DNA of 64,000 nucleotides from Diplosphaera chodatii (taxonomy: Eukaryota; Chlorophyta; Trebouxiophyceae; Prasiolales; Stichococcaceae): the NCBI GenBank assembly GCA_032358165.1, contig JAALGY010000042.1, positions 1 through 64,000 on the forward strand. Reading direction: 5' to 3'. Position 1 is the first letter of the stretch, and each line of letters opens with the position of its first letter. The position numbers and the translations under genes are program-made. The notes under the pieces are model-generated. The model ran no database searches, was not told where the DNA came from, and was given only the letters and a program-made list of their open reading frames with translations. This document shows, in pieces, positions 1-12,500 of the stretch.

Positions 1-2487
1 CAGCTGCAGGGCAGTAACAAGATTTGTCGACCCTGGTCTCTGGGTGTGTGCTTGCCGGTGCTGCCGGGTCATCAATAGCATGCGCACGAGTCAACAGCGT
101 GTGCGGGGCACCTGAGAACTGCAGCCAGCTGTGTCAGCCGTTCAGCACGTCATCACTGGCCCCAATGCGGCTCAGATGCAGGGCCATCAGTAGAAACACC
201 GACCCTGGTCTCTAGCTATGAGTATCCGCGCGCTGCCAGGTCCCCGGGAGCTACCAGTGCAAATGCACAGCCACGCCGGCCATGCCAGACCTGCAGCCAG
301 CTTTCAAAATTGTTTGGCACGTCATCAGGGGCCTCGGTGCGAGCCAAATGCAGGGCCGTCAGTAGTAACATGCACCCTGGACTCTGGCTACAAGCACCCT
401 GGCGCTGTTACCTGTTGGGCAGTGCTTGTGACGGCGGACATGCCGCGCAAGGCACCCGCAACCTGCACGCAGCTGTACCAATCGTTCAGCAAACCCATCA
501 GTGGCCTCGATACTACCCAGATGTGGGGCAAACGGAAGAAACATTGACCCTGGTCTCTGGATGTGAGCTGTCCGGTGCTGCTATGTCCTGGGAAACGGTC
601 ACAGTGGCAAAAGGTTGCGCGAAGAACACCCATACCCTACAGCCAGCTGTGCGAGTCGTTCAGCACGTTGTCAGTGGCCTATATGCGAGCCAATTCAAGA
701 GCAGACAGCGAGCAGACCGACCTTGGTCACTAGATATGGTGCACCCGGCGCTGCTGGGTCCTTGGGAGCCGCCAATGCCGGCGCAAAGGCCACACGCCGG
801 CCATCCCACAGCTGTGGCCAGCTGCCCGGGTCGATCAGCACGTCGTCAGTGGCCCTGACTGAGGCCGTCGGCAGGGCAAGCAGCAGGAACACTGACCCTG
901 GACTATAGATATCAGCGTGCCGGTGTTGCTGGGTGCCGAGATGCGCTGCCGGCGGCAGAAAGGCGGCGCAGGGCACCCGCAGTGCACATGCAGCTGCACC
1001 GATCCTTCAGCAGAGCATCAGTGGCCCCGATGCCAGGCAGCTGCAAGGCAAGCAGCAGGAATACTGACCTTGGACTGCAGATATCAGCGTGCCGGTGCTG
1101 CTCTGTGCCCGGAAATGGTCACAATGGCAAAAAGCCGCGCACAACACCCATACCCTGCAGCCAGCTGTGCGAGTCGGTCAGCACAGCAGCAGTGGCCCTG
1201 GTGCAAGGCAACTGCAGGGCAATCGCCGGAAACACGCACCCTGGACTCTGGCTACGCTGCGTCCGGCATCGCTCTCTCCCTCGGCGGCAACGCCTCTGGC
1301 AGACAGGCCGCGCGGAGCACCCGTAACCTGCACGCAGCTCCCAGGGTCGTTCAGCACAGCATCGGTGGCTCCGATGCAAGGCAGATTCAGGGCAAGCATG
1401 TAGAACACGCACCCTGGTCTCTGGATATGGTGCACGCGGCACTCCTGGGTCGCCAGGAGCCACCCACACCGGCATACAGCCACGGCGGCCATCCCAAAGC
1501 GGCAGCCAGCTGTGCCAGCCGTTCTGCAGGTCATCGGTGACTCTGACTGAGGCCAACTGCAGGGCAAACAGAAGAAACGGTCGCCCTGGTCTCTGGGTAT
1601 GAGCGTGCCGGTGCCGCTATGTACTGGGCAGCGGTCTGGCGGCAGAAGGCTGCGCACAGCACCTGACAGCTGCTGCCAGGCATGCCAGTCGTACAGCACG
1701 TCATCAGTGGCCCTGATGCGATTCAACTGCAGGGCAATCAAGCAAAACACGCACCCTGGTCTCTGGTTATGCTGCACCCAGTGCTGTGGGGTGTCCATAC
1801 AACGCTGCCGTCGGCAGACCATCCGCGCAGAACACCCATAAACCTGCACGCCACGGTGCCAGTCGTTCAGCAGGTCAGCAGTGGCCCTGATACCACCCAA
1901 CTGCAGGACGGTCAACAGAAATGCTTACCCTGGTCTCTGGCCATGAGCATCCGCACGCCGCTGGGTGCCCACATGAAGCGGCGGCGGCGAGCAAGCCGCC
2001 CACAGCACCCGACACCTGCAGCCAGCTGTGCTGTTCGTCTGATGTGTCATCTACGGCCTTGAAGCATGGCAAATCGGTGGCAGTCGGCAGGAGTGCCCAT
2101 ACTGGTCTCTGGACATGAGCATCACGGTCCATGGCAGCGATGGCGCCAGCCTTTAGCCAAACGAGCCATCCCAAAGCTGCAGCCAGCAGCGCGGGGCGTT
2201 CAGCAGATCTAGGGTGGCCCTGGTGCAACCCAAGTGCAGGGCACTCGGCAGAATTGCTCACCCTGGTCTCTGGCTATGAGCATCCCGATGCCGTTCCACC
2301 CTCAGCAACGATGCCCGAGGCAAACAGGCCGCGCAGGGCACCTGCAACCTGCAAGCAAGTGCGCAAGTCGTTTCACACGTCATCAGGGGCCTCGATGCAT
2401 GCCATATGCAGGGCAATCAGGAGACACGCTCACCCTGGTCTCTGGGTACTGGGATCCATGACGCCAGCGCAGGGCCGAGCAAGGCGT

Positions 2488-2619
2488 CCCAGACCTGCAG
2501 GCATCGAGTGCAGGCCCTTTTCAGCAGGGCGTCAGTGACCTCTGTTTGTGCCAGACACGGGGCAAAGAGCACCAGCACTTGCAGCTCACTCTGGTTCTGG
2601 TGACAAGGCCTGTGCAGGG
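2488..2619 (+). repeat. Near-identical segment inside the satellite (copy 1)
   Basis: About 132 bases here match 4724-4855 almost perfectly (one obvious mismatch), whereas neighbouring satellite units are strongly diverged. This points to a recent unequal exchange, gene conversion or a higher-order repeat about 2.24 kb long. Confidence 0.8.
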
Positions 2620-4723
2620 TACCATGCAGTACTGATGCCGGGGCAGAGCACGCACAAGCCATGACAGACTTGCACTCACAGAGTGCAAGCCCCTTTGCAT
2701 GGCACCACAGACATCGTTCGGTGCCAGACGAGGGGCAACGGGCATCGCTGCTCACCTCTCACTCCGGTTGTGACTGTCCAGGTGCGGCTGAGCGGTAAAC
2801 AAGATTGACGTCAGCGTACAGCCAGAAAAGCGTACTTAAACCTGCAGCGCATCAGCAGCAGCTGTTGTACAGGTCATCAGAGACATCGTTCGGTGCCAGA
2901 GGAGGGGCACACTGCAGCAGGGCTCGCACCTCACTCTGGATATGGTTGTCCTGCCCTGGCGGGGCGCTTTGCAAAAGTGCTGCAAGTGCGCAGCCGCGCA
3001 AGCCATCCCACACCTGCCGGCATCACGCGCAGCCCCTCAGCAGTGCATCACGAACAATGTTACAAGCCAAATAAAGGGCAATCAACTCTGGCGCCCACCC
3101 CTCACTCTGGGAATGCTCGTCGCGACGCTGCTGGGTCCCGAGCAGACCAGACGCCGATGCACAGCCGCACAAGCCACACCAAACCTGCACGCCATCCGAT
3201 GCGACCTTTTCACCAGGCATCAGTGGTATCTTCAGGTGCCAGACGAAGGGCAGACAGCAAGAACGCCCACCGCTCACTCTGGTTGTAGCCGTCCCAGCAG
3301 TGCTGGGCATCAGGGACAACGACGCCAGCGCGGAGTCGCACAAGGCAGCCGAGACCTGCAGGTATTGGGTCCAACACCTCTGCAAGTCCTCGACGACATG
3401 TTCCGATGCCACAGGAAGGGGCAATGGTAAGATGATCCACTCCTCACTCTGGGTACAATGTGACCGCCCAGGCAGCGCGCGGTATGGCAATGGCACTTGC
3501 GCACAGCCGCACAGACCATCCCAGATCTGCAGCCAACAAGTGCAAGCTTGCAGCACTGCAGCTGTGGCCTCCAGGCATGCCAAATCGAGGGCATCCAACA
3601 CCAGCACGCACCGCTCACTCTGGGTGCAGTGTGACCGCCCGCGCTGGGTGTTGCTCGGTAATGACGCCAGCGCAAAGCCGGCTTGGCCATCCAATAGCTG
3701 CACACACCAAGAGCAGCCGTTCTGCAGGTCATCAGAGGCGTCTTTTGATGCCAAACGAAGGGCAGCCAGCGAGCCTGCGCACCACTCACTCTGTTGGTGG
3801 CGTTCGCTGCCCGGGTCAGGTGCTGTATGGCCGCTGCCACTGACGCACAGCCGCGCAACTCTTCCAAGACCTGCACCCACCGGGTGTAGTGTTTCTACCA
3901 GGCCTCAGCGGCCACTTCAGGTGCCACACAAGGAACAAACTGCCGCAGCACTTGCCCCTCACTCTGTTGATGGCGATCACGGCCCGGGTCAGGTGCTGTA
4001 TGGCTGTTGCTGTTGACGCAGACCAACGCAAGCTGTTCCAGATCTGCAGACATCGAATGCAACCCGTTCTGCCGGGCACCACAGACATCATTGGGTGCCA
4101 AACGAGGTGCATCCAGCAACAACACTCGCCCCTCACTCTGGCTATGGTGATTCTGGCACTGCTGGGGCTTTGGACGGCTGTGATGTCAACGGACAGCCGC
4201 CTTGGCCATCCAAAAGCTGCACTCATCAGGACCAGCCACTCTGCAAGGCATCAGGGACATCCAGGTGAGACAAATAAGGGGCAGCGGACAATGTTGCTCA
4301 GCCCTCACTCGGGTTCTGACAGTCCAGGTGCCGCTGAGCGGTAAATAGGAACTGATGCCAGTACAGAGCCACAGAAGCCACATCAGACTGCACGCACCAG
4401 GTGCAGAACCGTTCTGCAGGGCTCCACTGGGCTCGGTAGGCACCAGAGGAACAGCATTCACCTCCAATGCCCATCTCTCACTCCAAGTACAATGTGACCA
4501 CGCAGGTAGGGCGCTGAGCGGCAGCTGCAGATACGCAGCTGCGCCAGCCACACCAAAGCTGCACACATCGGGTGCAGCCGGTCTGCAAAAGCATCATGGG
4601 CATCATTGCATGCCAGACGAGGGGCAGGTGACGGCTGTGCTCACCACTCACTCTGACAGGACTGGCCCCGCTCGGGCATGGTGCCGTGCGGTAGTGACGG
4701 TCGCGGAAAGCAGGACAAGCCTT

Positions 4724-4855
4724 CCCAGACCTGCAAGCATCGAGTGCAGGCCCTTTTCAGCAGGGCGTCAGTGACCTCTGTTTGTGCCAGACACGGGGCA
4801 AAGAGCACCAGCACTTGCAGCTCACTCTGGTTCTGGTGACAAGGCCTGTGCAGGG
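4724..4855 (+). repeat. Near-identical segment inside the satellite (copy 2)
   Basis: Second copy of the segment at 2488-2619, about 2,236 bases downstream in the same orientation. The following block, from GTGCCAGACGAGGGGCAACG to GCTGCTCACC, also recurs nearly unchanged at about 2,720, 4,960 and 5,480, so parts of the array have been homogenised recently. Confidence 0.8.
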
Positions 4856-6767
4856 TGCTGAACAGCAGCGCTGCCAGGGCAGGGCATGCACAAGCCATGC
4901 CAGACTTGCACCCATCGTCGGATGCAAGCCCCTTTGCACGGCACCACAGACATCGTTCAGTGCCAGACGAGGGGCAACGGGCATCGCTGCTCACCGCTCA
5001 CTCCGATTCCAGCCACCACAGCGGTGCTGAGCGTTAGGCAAAAAAGGCGCCACCGCACAGCCACAGAAGCCAAACCCAACCTGCAGCGCAACAGCAGCAG
5101 CCGTTCTGCAGGGCACCGGTGACATCTGCTTGCCAGACAGGGGGCAAACAGCACGGCTGCCCGCTTCTCACTCTGCCTCTGATGGGCAGCTCGTACCGTA
5201 TCTCGAGCGCCAAAGTTGCATATGTAAAGCCATGCCAGCCATACCCAAACCCTGCAGCGCATCAGCAGCAGCCGTTCTACAGGCCATCGGTGACCTCCTT
5301 GGGTGCCAAACAGAGGGCACAGAGCACCAGCACTTGCAGCTCACTCTGGTTCTGGCGGCGAGGGCCCAGCAGGGTACTATACAGAACTGCTGCCGGTGCA
5401 GAGCACGCACGAGCCGTGCCAAACCTGCAGGCACAAGGGGTTACCCCTTTGCATGGCGTCACAGACAGCGTTCAGTGCCAGAAGAGGGGCAACGGGCATC
5501 GCTGCTCACCCCTCACTCCGATTCTAGCCACCACAGCGGTGCTGAGTGGTAGGCAGAAAAAGACGCCAGCGCACAGCCGCAAGGGCCAAACCAAACCCGC
5601 GGCGCAGTACCAGCAGCCGTTCTGCAGGGCACCAGTGACATGTGTTGATGCCAGAGGAGGGGCATACTGCAGCAGGGCTCACCCCTCACTCCAGATATGG
5701 TCATTCTGCCCTGGCGGGGTGCTTGCAAAAGCGCTGCCAAAGCAGAGCCGCACAAGCTGTCCCACGCATGCAGGCATCAAGTGCAGCCCCTCTGCAGTGC
5801 ATCAGTGCCCTTACCACATGCCAGACGAGGGGCAAACAACAGCAACGCCCACCTCTCACTCTGTCGATGGGTGTCGCAGGCCCTGCGGGGTTGCTGAGCG
5901 GGTGTGCTGCAGATGCGCTGCTGCGCACGCCACAGATAGCCTGCAAGCATCTAGCGCAGCCGTTTCGCAGGGCATTCGTGACAGCTTCTGCTGCCAGACG
6001 AGGGGCAGCCGGCACCAGCACACACCTCTCACTCTAGATACAAGAAGACAACCCTGGCAGGGTGCTGTATGGCAATGACGCTGGCACAAAGCAGCGCGAA
6101 CCATACAAGACTTGCTCTCATGAAGCGCAGCCTTTCTGGGAGGCACAAGTGACATCTTCTGGTGCGCAACGAGGGGCAGCCAGCATGAATGCCAACCTGT
6201 CACTCTAGCTCTGGCGTTTCCAGCGGTGTTGGGTGTTGAGCGGCGGTGGTGCTGGTGTGAGTAGCGCAAACCGTCCCAGATCTGCAACCGACCGGTGCAG
6301 CCCCATTCAGCAGGGCAACAGCCACCTCCAAGCATGCCGTGTCGAGCGCAAATCGCAGCAGCACTCACCTCTCACTGTCACCATGGCGGCCCCGCCAGGG
6401 CCACTTCCAAAGCGGCAATTGTGCCAACACACAGGTGCGCTGGGCACTTGTTGCCTGCGACCATGAAGTGCGGCCGGTCTGCAAGGCGTCTGTGGCTTCC
6501 AGGCGTGCCGAATCGAGGGCAATGAACAGCAACACTCGTCGCTCACTCTGCTCACCATGGTCAGGACGCTGCCGGGTCCGAAGCAGCGGTGACGCCAGCA
6601 CAGCGCCGCGCAAGCCATCCCAAAGCTGCAGCCGCACGTGGGAGCTCGTTCAGCTCTGCATCAGTGACCTCCAGGCATGCCAGACACAGTGTCAACAAGC
6701 AAGTTCAGAAAGAGCACCTGGTTCCGGGGGCGATGGACGCGGGCATGGCCTAGAGCTGATTGCATAC

Positions 6768-6941
6768 ATGTCAGCCCTGCAGCTGCCAGATCCCCCGCAG
6801 CGCAGCGGTCACGAGCTGCTCTTGGCGGCCGCGAAGATGCGGAGCACTGCGTTTGTGGACGCAGGCGGCAGCAGAGTGGCCAGCTATCACGTCATGGAGC
6901 AGCCGCTGGGGCCCAGCGGGGCGCGTGCTTGCCATATGCAG
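6768..6941 (+). CDS. Possible exon at the edge of the satellite array (unrecognised)
   Basis: From an ATG at 6768 the frame stays open for 58 codons and ends at CAG before a GT (gtctcgg). The peptide starts MSALQLPDPPQRSGHELLLA and has ordinary, non-repetitive composition, unlike the satellite upstream. The frame is also open further upstream into the array. No matching downstream exon was found before 7,686, and the family is not recognised. It could be a first exon, a gene fragment or chance. Confidence 0.25.
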
Positions 6942-7685
6942 GTCTCGGGTGCCACTATTCGTTGTTGTCACCATGGCACAAGCCGGGCAGCATGCTGGTG
7001 CCTGTAGCGGGCAGAGCTTTATCAGGCAAAGTGTTTCGAGGCAGAAGCTGACCCTGAGGACAGGCTTCTGAGAGGGTGTCCAAGAGAAGAGTAGACTGAA
7101 AATGGTGTGATCAATGCGGATACAACATATGTTCACCTTCCTGCTGTCCTGATTACCACCAGCATTTTGGACCTGGGCACATGCGTGTCTCGGGGTGCTA
7201 CAAAACGGGCAAGCAGAACGGCTACTGTGCACCATCATTGATACTGAGGGTAAGCTGTGACACCGATGGTAGCACAGCACAGTCAGCCAAGGTGCACGCT
7301 CGCAGGGCACACCAGGCCATTAATGGCCCCGCAATCCGGAGGTGAAGGAGTCATGCCAATGTCTTGTAAGCCGCTCGGCTGCATTCCCAGTGCCTACATC
7401 AAGGTTCACAAGGTTCAGCAACGCCGAAGCTAAGCCAGACCTGCTCAAAATGCCTGGCAACATATTGGCTGTATGTGCGTCCATGTAGCAGATGCTGGCC
7501 CGGCACCAGCAACTTGGATGACAAGTTGATCCAAGCGCATGGCATTCGGCTGGCTATGGCTGGCATCTGACACCGCCGAGCATGTAGCTGCCGCATCTTC
7601 CGTGCTCCTGCTGCCACCCGCAGCCGGTTCATGCGTGACACCACCCGGCGTCCATGGCAGCGCCAGCTCTGCTACCCGGTGGGGA
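6942..7685. other. Intergenic stretch, nothing recognised
   Basis: No frame on either strand shows a convincing exon. The segment lies between the satellite edge and the 3' end of the rhodanese gene on the opposite strand. Confidence 0.5.
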
Positions 7686-9048
7686 TCAGCTTTCCGTGGG
7701 TAGTCCTGCCGCCATCCATGCCAGAGTGCCTGAGCAGGACAAACAACCATTCAGAGGCAGTTCCTGAGTGCAGACGCATGGTGCATTTGAGCCAAACATG
7801 ATAGAATGTGGCCTACCTCCTTGCACGTTGATGACGTCAGAGAAGCCGTGCACTTTCGCCAGCTTGACAGCCGCCTGCGCTGATCGCCTGCAGTACCCAG
7901 AGCTTTGAGTCAGAAGTCTGCCCTCAACCACACATGCTTGTCAGTATCAGCCATAGGTACATGGCACACCTGCCAGACTGGCAGATGAGCGCGATCTGCT
8001 CGTGCGCCGGGGGCAGCTGCCCGCCCTTCACAGCCGTTGTGAGCTGGTCCAGAGGTACATTGACGGCGCCAGCTGCATGCCCATTGCCTGCAGGAAGCGC
8101 AGCGGGCTCAGCCCAAGGCTGTGACCTTGTAGAACGTGCAGTCGGTAGCAGCTGCAAATGGCTGAAGCGCAGCACAGGCGGCCAGGCCATATTACTCACC
8201 ATACTCCTCAGGCGTCCGCACATCCAGCAGCGCAATGCCAGACCCATCCGCGCCGCGCAGCTCCGACAGCTTCTGTACCGTGATCTCCTTGAACCCTGCA
8301 GCCCAGCGCAGCATGTGATGCAAGCAGGGCGTCAGCATGACCCAGCTCACGTTCAGGGTGCAGGTGCCGTGTGTGTGTTCACCTTGTTCAGCGCTGTACG
8401 CGCTGAGCACGTCTGCCGTCTGCGCCGTCAGCGGCACGTCGCTTGGTGCGCTTGCTGGCGCGCCTGCTCTGGCAGCAAGACGCACTCTGAGACGCTGTCA
8501 GTGGAGCAGCGGCAGATGAGGGCATAGCAGCCATTGGGCCAGCCGGTGCTCACCTGATGCAGCCGCCGCGGCGGCCTGAGCAGCCATGCGCTCCTCGAAC
8601 AGGTTGAGGGTCTGGTTGTCGGCGTCCTCCTCCTCGTCCTCATCCCATTCAAAGACAAAGTCCTCGCCTTTGCTGCGTGCCTGCAGCAGCACGCATCGCA
8701 CTTTGCAACGCCCAACCAGCGGCAGGCTCTGAGCATGCATCATCCACTTCAGCAATCGGAGATGCTCCAGCACGACAGCACTGCCCACAGAGGCATACGG
8801 ACTGTGCCCACCTCCTGCAGCGCGGTGCGGTAGTCGATGAAGTTTTCCTGGGACACCTGCGGCGCTGCCTCGGCGCTTGCACTCGCGCTGTCGTCATCGT
8901 GGGTGGCAGCATTCGCCACATGCGGCCGCTGCAGCCGCCTGCATGCTATCCGAGGTGCATGTGCTCTTTGCATAAGGCATGTGCGCCCAGGTGCGAACAC
9001 CTGCGCCGCCGCTGGGCAGCGGTGTGCGGCTGCTGAGCTGCCCATCAT
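7686..9048 (-). CDS. Rhodanese-domain protein, predicted plastid
   Basis: Seven exons read with continuous phase: 8812-9048, 8554-8680, 8383-8463, 8200-8295, 7970-8087, 7817-7887, 7686-7729 (257 residues). The start is the first of two adjacent ATGs at 9048. Residues 1-50 are rich in Ala, Arg and Ser and lack acidic residues, like a plastid transit peptide. An acidic stretch (EWDEDEEEDADNQ) follows. The last ~110 residues form one rhodanese domain: ALLDVRTPEEYG, then GHAAGAVNVPLDQL, then the active-site loop CQSGR (Cys near residue 216), then GFSDVINVQGG. Rhodanese domains carry a catalytic cysteine for sulfur transfer, or act as binding modules; the cysteine is present, so activity is possible. 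The partner and exact role are not shown by the sequence. Confidence 0.85.
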
Positions 9049-9525
9049 GTCGCTGCGCGAAGTGGCTCTGCCAGTAGCTGCACCTGCCCGCAGACGCTGC
9101 TGCTCAGCAGGCAGATGCTCTAACGCTGTTGTCGGCTCAGCAGCAAGTCGATGTGCAGTGTATGTCAGGGATCAACGTCGAGCAGCAGCGGTCACACTAC
9201 GATGGGGTTGCTCGGCTCAGCTGCAGCGTCCAGCTGTACCAACTGTCAAGGTGAAGGATGTATGCCTCGCCGCAGCTGTTGTTGCAAAGCGTGAAGTGAT
9301 GCAGTGCACCCTGAGATCTGATTGGTGAGTGAGTGATCAGATCACGTGCAGCTGCTACGCTTATAACTTGCCGGCTCAGGAAAGAGGAAACCAAGTTCGC
9401 AGGCACCTACAGTGTGCTGTGTGCATAGGCAGCCGGTACGGCGCTTGAACAGGGCGGTGCGAACCTAAAACACTCTGAAACAGATCAGTTCTTTGCGGCG
9501 CCGCCGCACCAGCGGCTGTGGGCCA

Positions 9526-12500
9526 TCAGTCCAGGTACACTATGGCCGATGGGTCGTCCCGCTCTACTATATCCATCAACACCTCTGCCACGTCCTGCGC
9601 CACGGGTCGCTCGGAGGCGTGCGACAGCAGCCGCTGAAACGCTGTGTCTGCGATGCGCTGCATCCGGTCGGGGTCGCCCAGCAGTCCCTTGACCACCGAC
9701 TCCAGATCCGAGTAGTCTGGCTTGACCTGCAGCATGCATCAGCATCCTAGAAGATACCACACCATATCAGAAGCACACAAATGTGCTAGTTCCTTCCTTC
9801 GGGTTTGTACATGGTGGGCGCTCAGCTCAGCTCAGCTCGGGTCAGCAGACTGCAGACTTGTTGTACAGCAGCATCAGCAGCAACGGCAGCAACTGCTGCG
9901 AGCGAGCAGGGATCCCGCAGGCCGCACCTCGACGCAGGTGACGCCGACCTCGTAGATGTCGGGGTAGGACGTCAGGCTGGACGCCATGGGCTTCAGCAGC
10001 AGCGCGCGGCTGATGATCGCCTCATAGTCCTTGCCGCTGGACTCCCCCTTCCTGCATTGCAGCAGGGGATGTGGCCGATGTCAGTTTACTCCCTGTGCAG
10101 CGTTTGCAAACCTACAGCTGCACAGCACCCTCAGTGGTGCTGCCATCAGAACTGGGCAAGTAGAGGTGCAGCTGCAACAGCAGTGCAACCGCGGACGGTT
10201 CTCAGTACTGATACCGGCAGCGCCGCACCCGAGGGGGCTGACGAAGAGCTTTGTGTCGCGCAGGCCCTGCGCAAACGCCTCGTACTCCAGCGGCTCGGAC
10301 AGCGCGGTCCTGATCTCCGGCGCATCCTTCTCCAGCTTGCGCACGCTGTCTGCGCGGCGAGAACGACGCCAAGTTTAGGGTTGGGTCGGATGTGGCACTC
10401 AGTGTCTCGTCATCCTGCAGGCATCCTCGCAGCCAGCCGCACACTGAAATCCGTTAGGCACGCACACATGCAGTGCCTCACCAAACAGCTGCTGCCGGTG
10501 GAGCTTGAACAGCTCGTTTGCGCCCTCCTCCTCCTTCTGCCCTGACTTGTCGGGCTCCAGCCGCCTGTGTGCCGAAGTTCAGATAACAGAATCAGACTCA
10601 CGAACCATTTCGAGTGCTGTACACAATGCGCTGCAGTCTGCAGCATCCGGAAGGTCGCCTGCAAAGTCGCCTCAGAGACTACACCACTGCCAGTTGAATG
10701 TGCACATCAGAAATGTAGTAAGCGAGTTGAGACCGCGGCGGTGGCCAGCCCACCCGATGAACGTCAGGTCGACGCCGCGCTCGTGCAGGGGGCGCAGGAT
10801 GGGCGGGAAGTCGCCCACGCCCCCCTGCAGCACCTTCATCATCCACTCCGTGAACTCCGGCCGCCCCTGGCACGTGATCGGGAACCGCCACCTGCAGGGA
10901 CAAAGCCCCGAAATTGGTCGTCTTGATTCATGCGCAGCAGCAGGCATATACTGTGCATATCCACAGTCTCAGGAAGCAATCGGCGGGCTGCATCCGGAGC
11001 CAGCCCCCGCCAGAACCCCACCTCCAGACCATGGGTATGATGGTGTGGACCTTCGCCAGCATGGCGGCCGAGAAGGGCTGGTCCTGCGACCGCGGCTCGG
11101 CGCTGTGCTCGTCCGCCGCCCCGCCCCGCTTGTGCATGTGGTCCAGCAGGTCGAAGTGCACCACGTCATGCACCCTGGAGCAGCACACCGCATGGCTGTC
11201 AAAAGTTGCGGATGCTATGTCAGCATGTGCATGTGGCAGGATCTGGCAGATTGGAAGCAGACAGCGAATCTGGCTGAAGGTGCAAGCACCTGGGCGCATT
11301 GTTGCGGCTGAGCGGCACCAGCGACGTGTGCTGCAGGTAGCCCAGCAGGCGGTCCTCCTTCAGAAGGCTGGAGGCGCACCTGCAGTCAGCAGCAACATAG
11401 GAACAATTTCTGGGGTTCCAATCGGTCAGCACACCTGCATCGTGATTCTGAATGACCAAATGCACAGCTGCAAGGCGATAAACAATGCATGCAGCTGGCC
11501 CGCAGGTCAGCCCGTGAAGATGTACTCACGTGCCAGAGTCGCAGCTGCGCATGCTGGCTGCTTCATTATGCTGCAGGGCAATGACCTTCTTGCCGGCAAT
11601 CTTGTCGCCCAAGTAGGTCATCGCCAGCTCGTCTGCAGACCACACCCTCAGCTTTGTCAGAGGACGCAGCACTGGTGAACGCGTTCCAGTCTATCTCTAA
11701 GCAGTACCTCAGTGCTGATCTGCCACCAAGTCAGGCTGCGCTCACCCATGATGAGCACATCGGCGTTGTCCACCCTGGACTGCCAGTCGCCCTTGGCCTC
11801 CTCTGAGCTGCCGTCCCACACCGGGCCGACCTGGCACGGTGTGCAGCGGGCACATCAGCTACCGGTTATGTGCTGATAACATGCACCCTGATGGTGAAGC
11901 ATAACTGAGGAATACTTGGTAGGGTAAGCGCTAGGGAGGCAACGCACCGAGTACTTTCGGGGGCCGTACTGCGCGATGTACGGAGCAATGCGCGTGAAGG
12001 CCGGCATGTAGCTGTTGCTGGTCTGCCCTTGGGTCGCCTCTGCAGCCAAGGGCAAGTCACACATGGGCCTGGCGGGTGTCTGCAGCAGACCTCTCACACC
12101 ACCCGATGCTCATGCAGCAGCACGCATGGGCATGCCAAGCAGCACCGCCTCCACAAGACGCGCATGTCATTGTATCATGCAGTGCACATGAGCAACACAC
12201 CAAATGCAGTCCCAACACACCCACGCACCCAGGCACTCGGGCTGCTTGGCGCCGTCCAGCCCGCCGTACATGCACGCGTTGGCCAGCGGGTCGTCCAGCA
12301 GCTGGCACTTGTGCGCGGGCAGCACCAGGAACTTGGCGTCCGTCTTGCGCTTGCGCTTCGGCCGCGCCTTCTTCTCCACCTGCACAGCAGAGCAGCATGC
12401 TGAATGCGTCTGCTCAGCAGCAAGCCCATGAAAGAAACAAGGCCAGTCAGAAGCACAGATTTTCCTTCAGTGTGGACCAGGCATGTGAACATAGAGTAGC

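Larger units (their letters stand above)
1..6700. repeat. Degenerate tandem satellite array, period about 172 bp
   Basis: A landmark of the form CCCTGGTCTCTGG (later CTCACTCTGG) recurs near positions 30, 205, 369, 548, 722, 893, 1068, 1240, 1410, 1583, 1750, 1927, 2260 and 2430, then about every 170-175 bases to about 6,550. That gives roughly 38 units. Each unit also carries a CTGCAG-rich block and a GCCAGACGAGGGGCA-like or GTTCAGCACGTCATC-like block. Units are strongly diverged and the spacing varies by several bases, so no frame is kept through the array. Two subfamilies are visible: about 1-2,480 (CCTGGTCTCTGG type) and about 2,480-6,600 (CTCACTCTGG type). The array runs off the left edge of the window. 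It is probably non-coding satellite DNA; a centromeric, subtelomeric or heterochromatic role is only inferred from unit length. Confidence 0.85.

Noticed and set aside
3023..3880. Long open frame (285 codons) on the - strand in the satellite
   Set aside because: Composition follows the repeat units, frames are open by chance on both strands, and unit length is not a multiple of three, so no repeated protein module results.
5119..6078. 319-codon + strand frame in the satellite
   Set aside because: Same reason: low stop-codon frequency in GC-rich repeats, no recognisable domain, no splice context.
1..6700. CRISPR-like or prokaryotic repeat array
   Set aside because: Units of about 172 bp are diverged along their whole length, with no constant short repeat and unique spacers, in a spliced eukaryotic genome.
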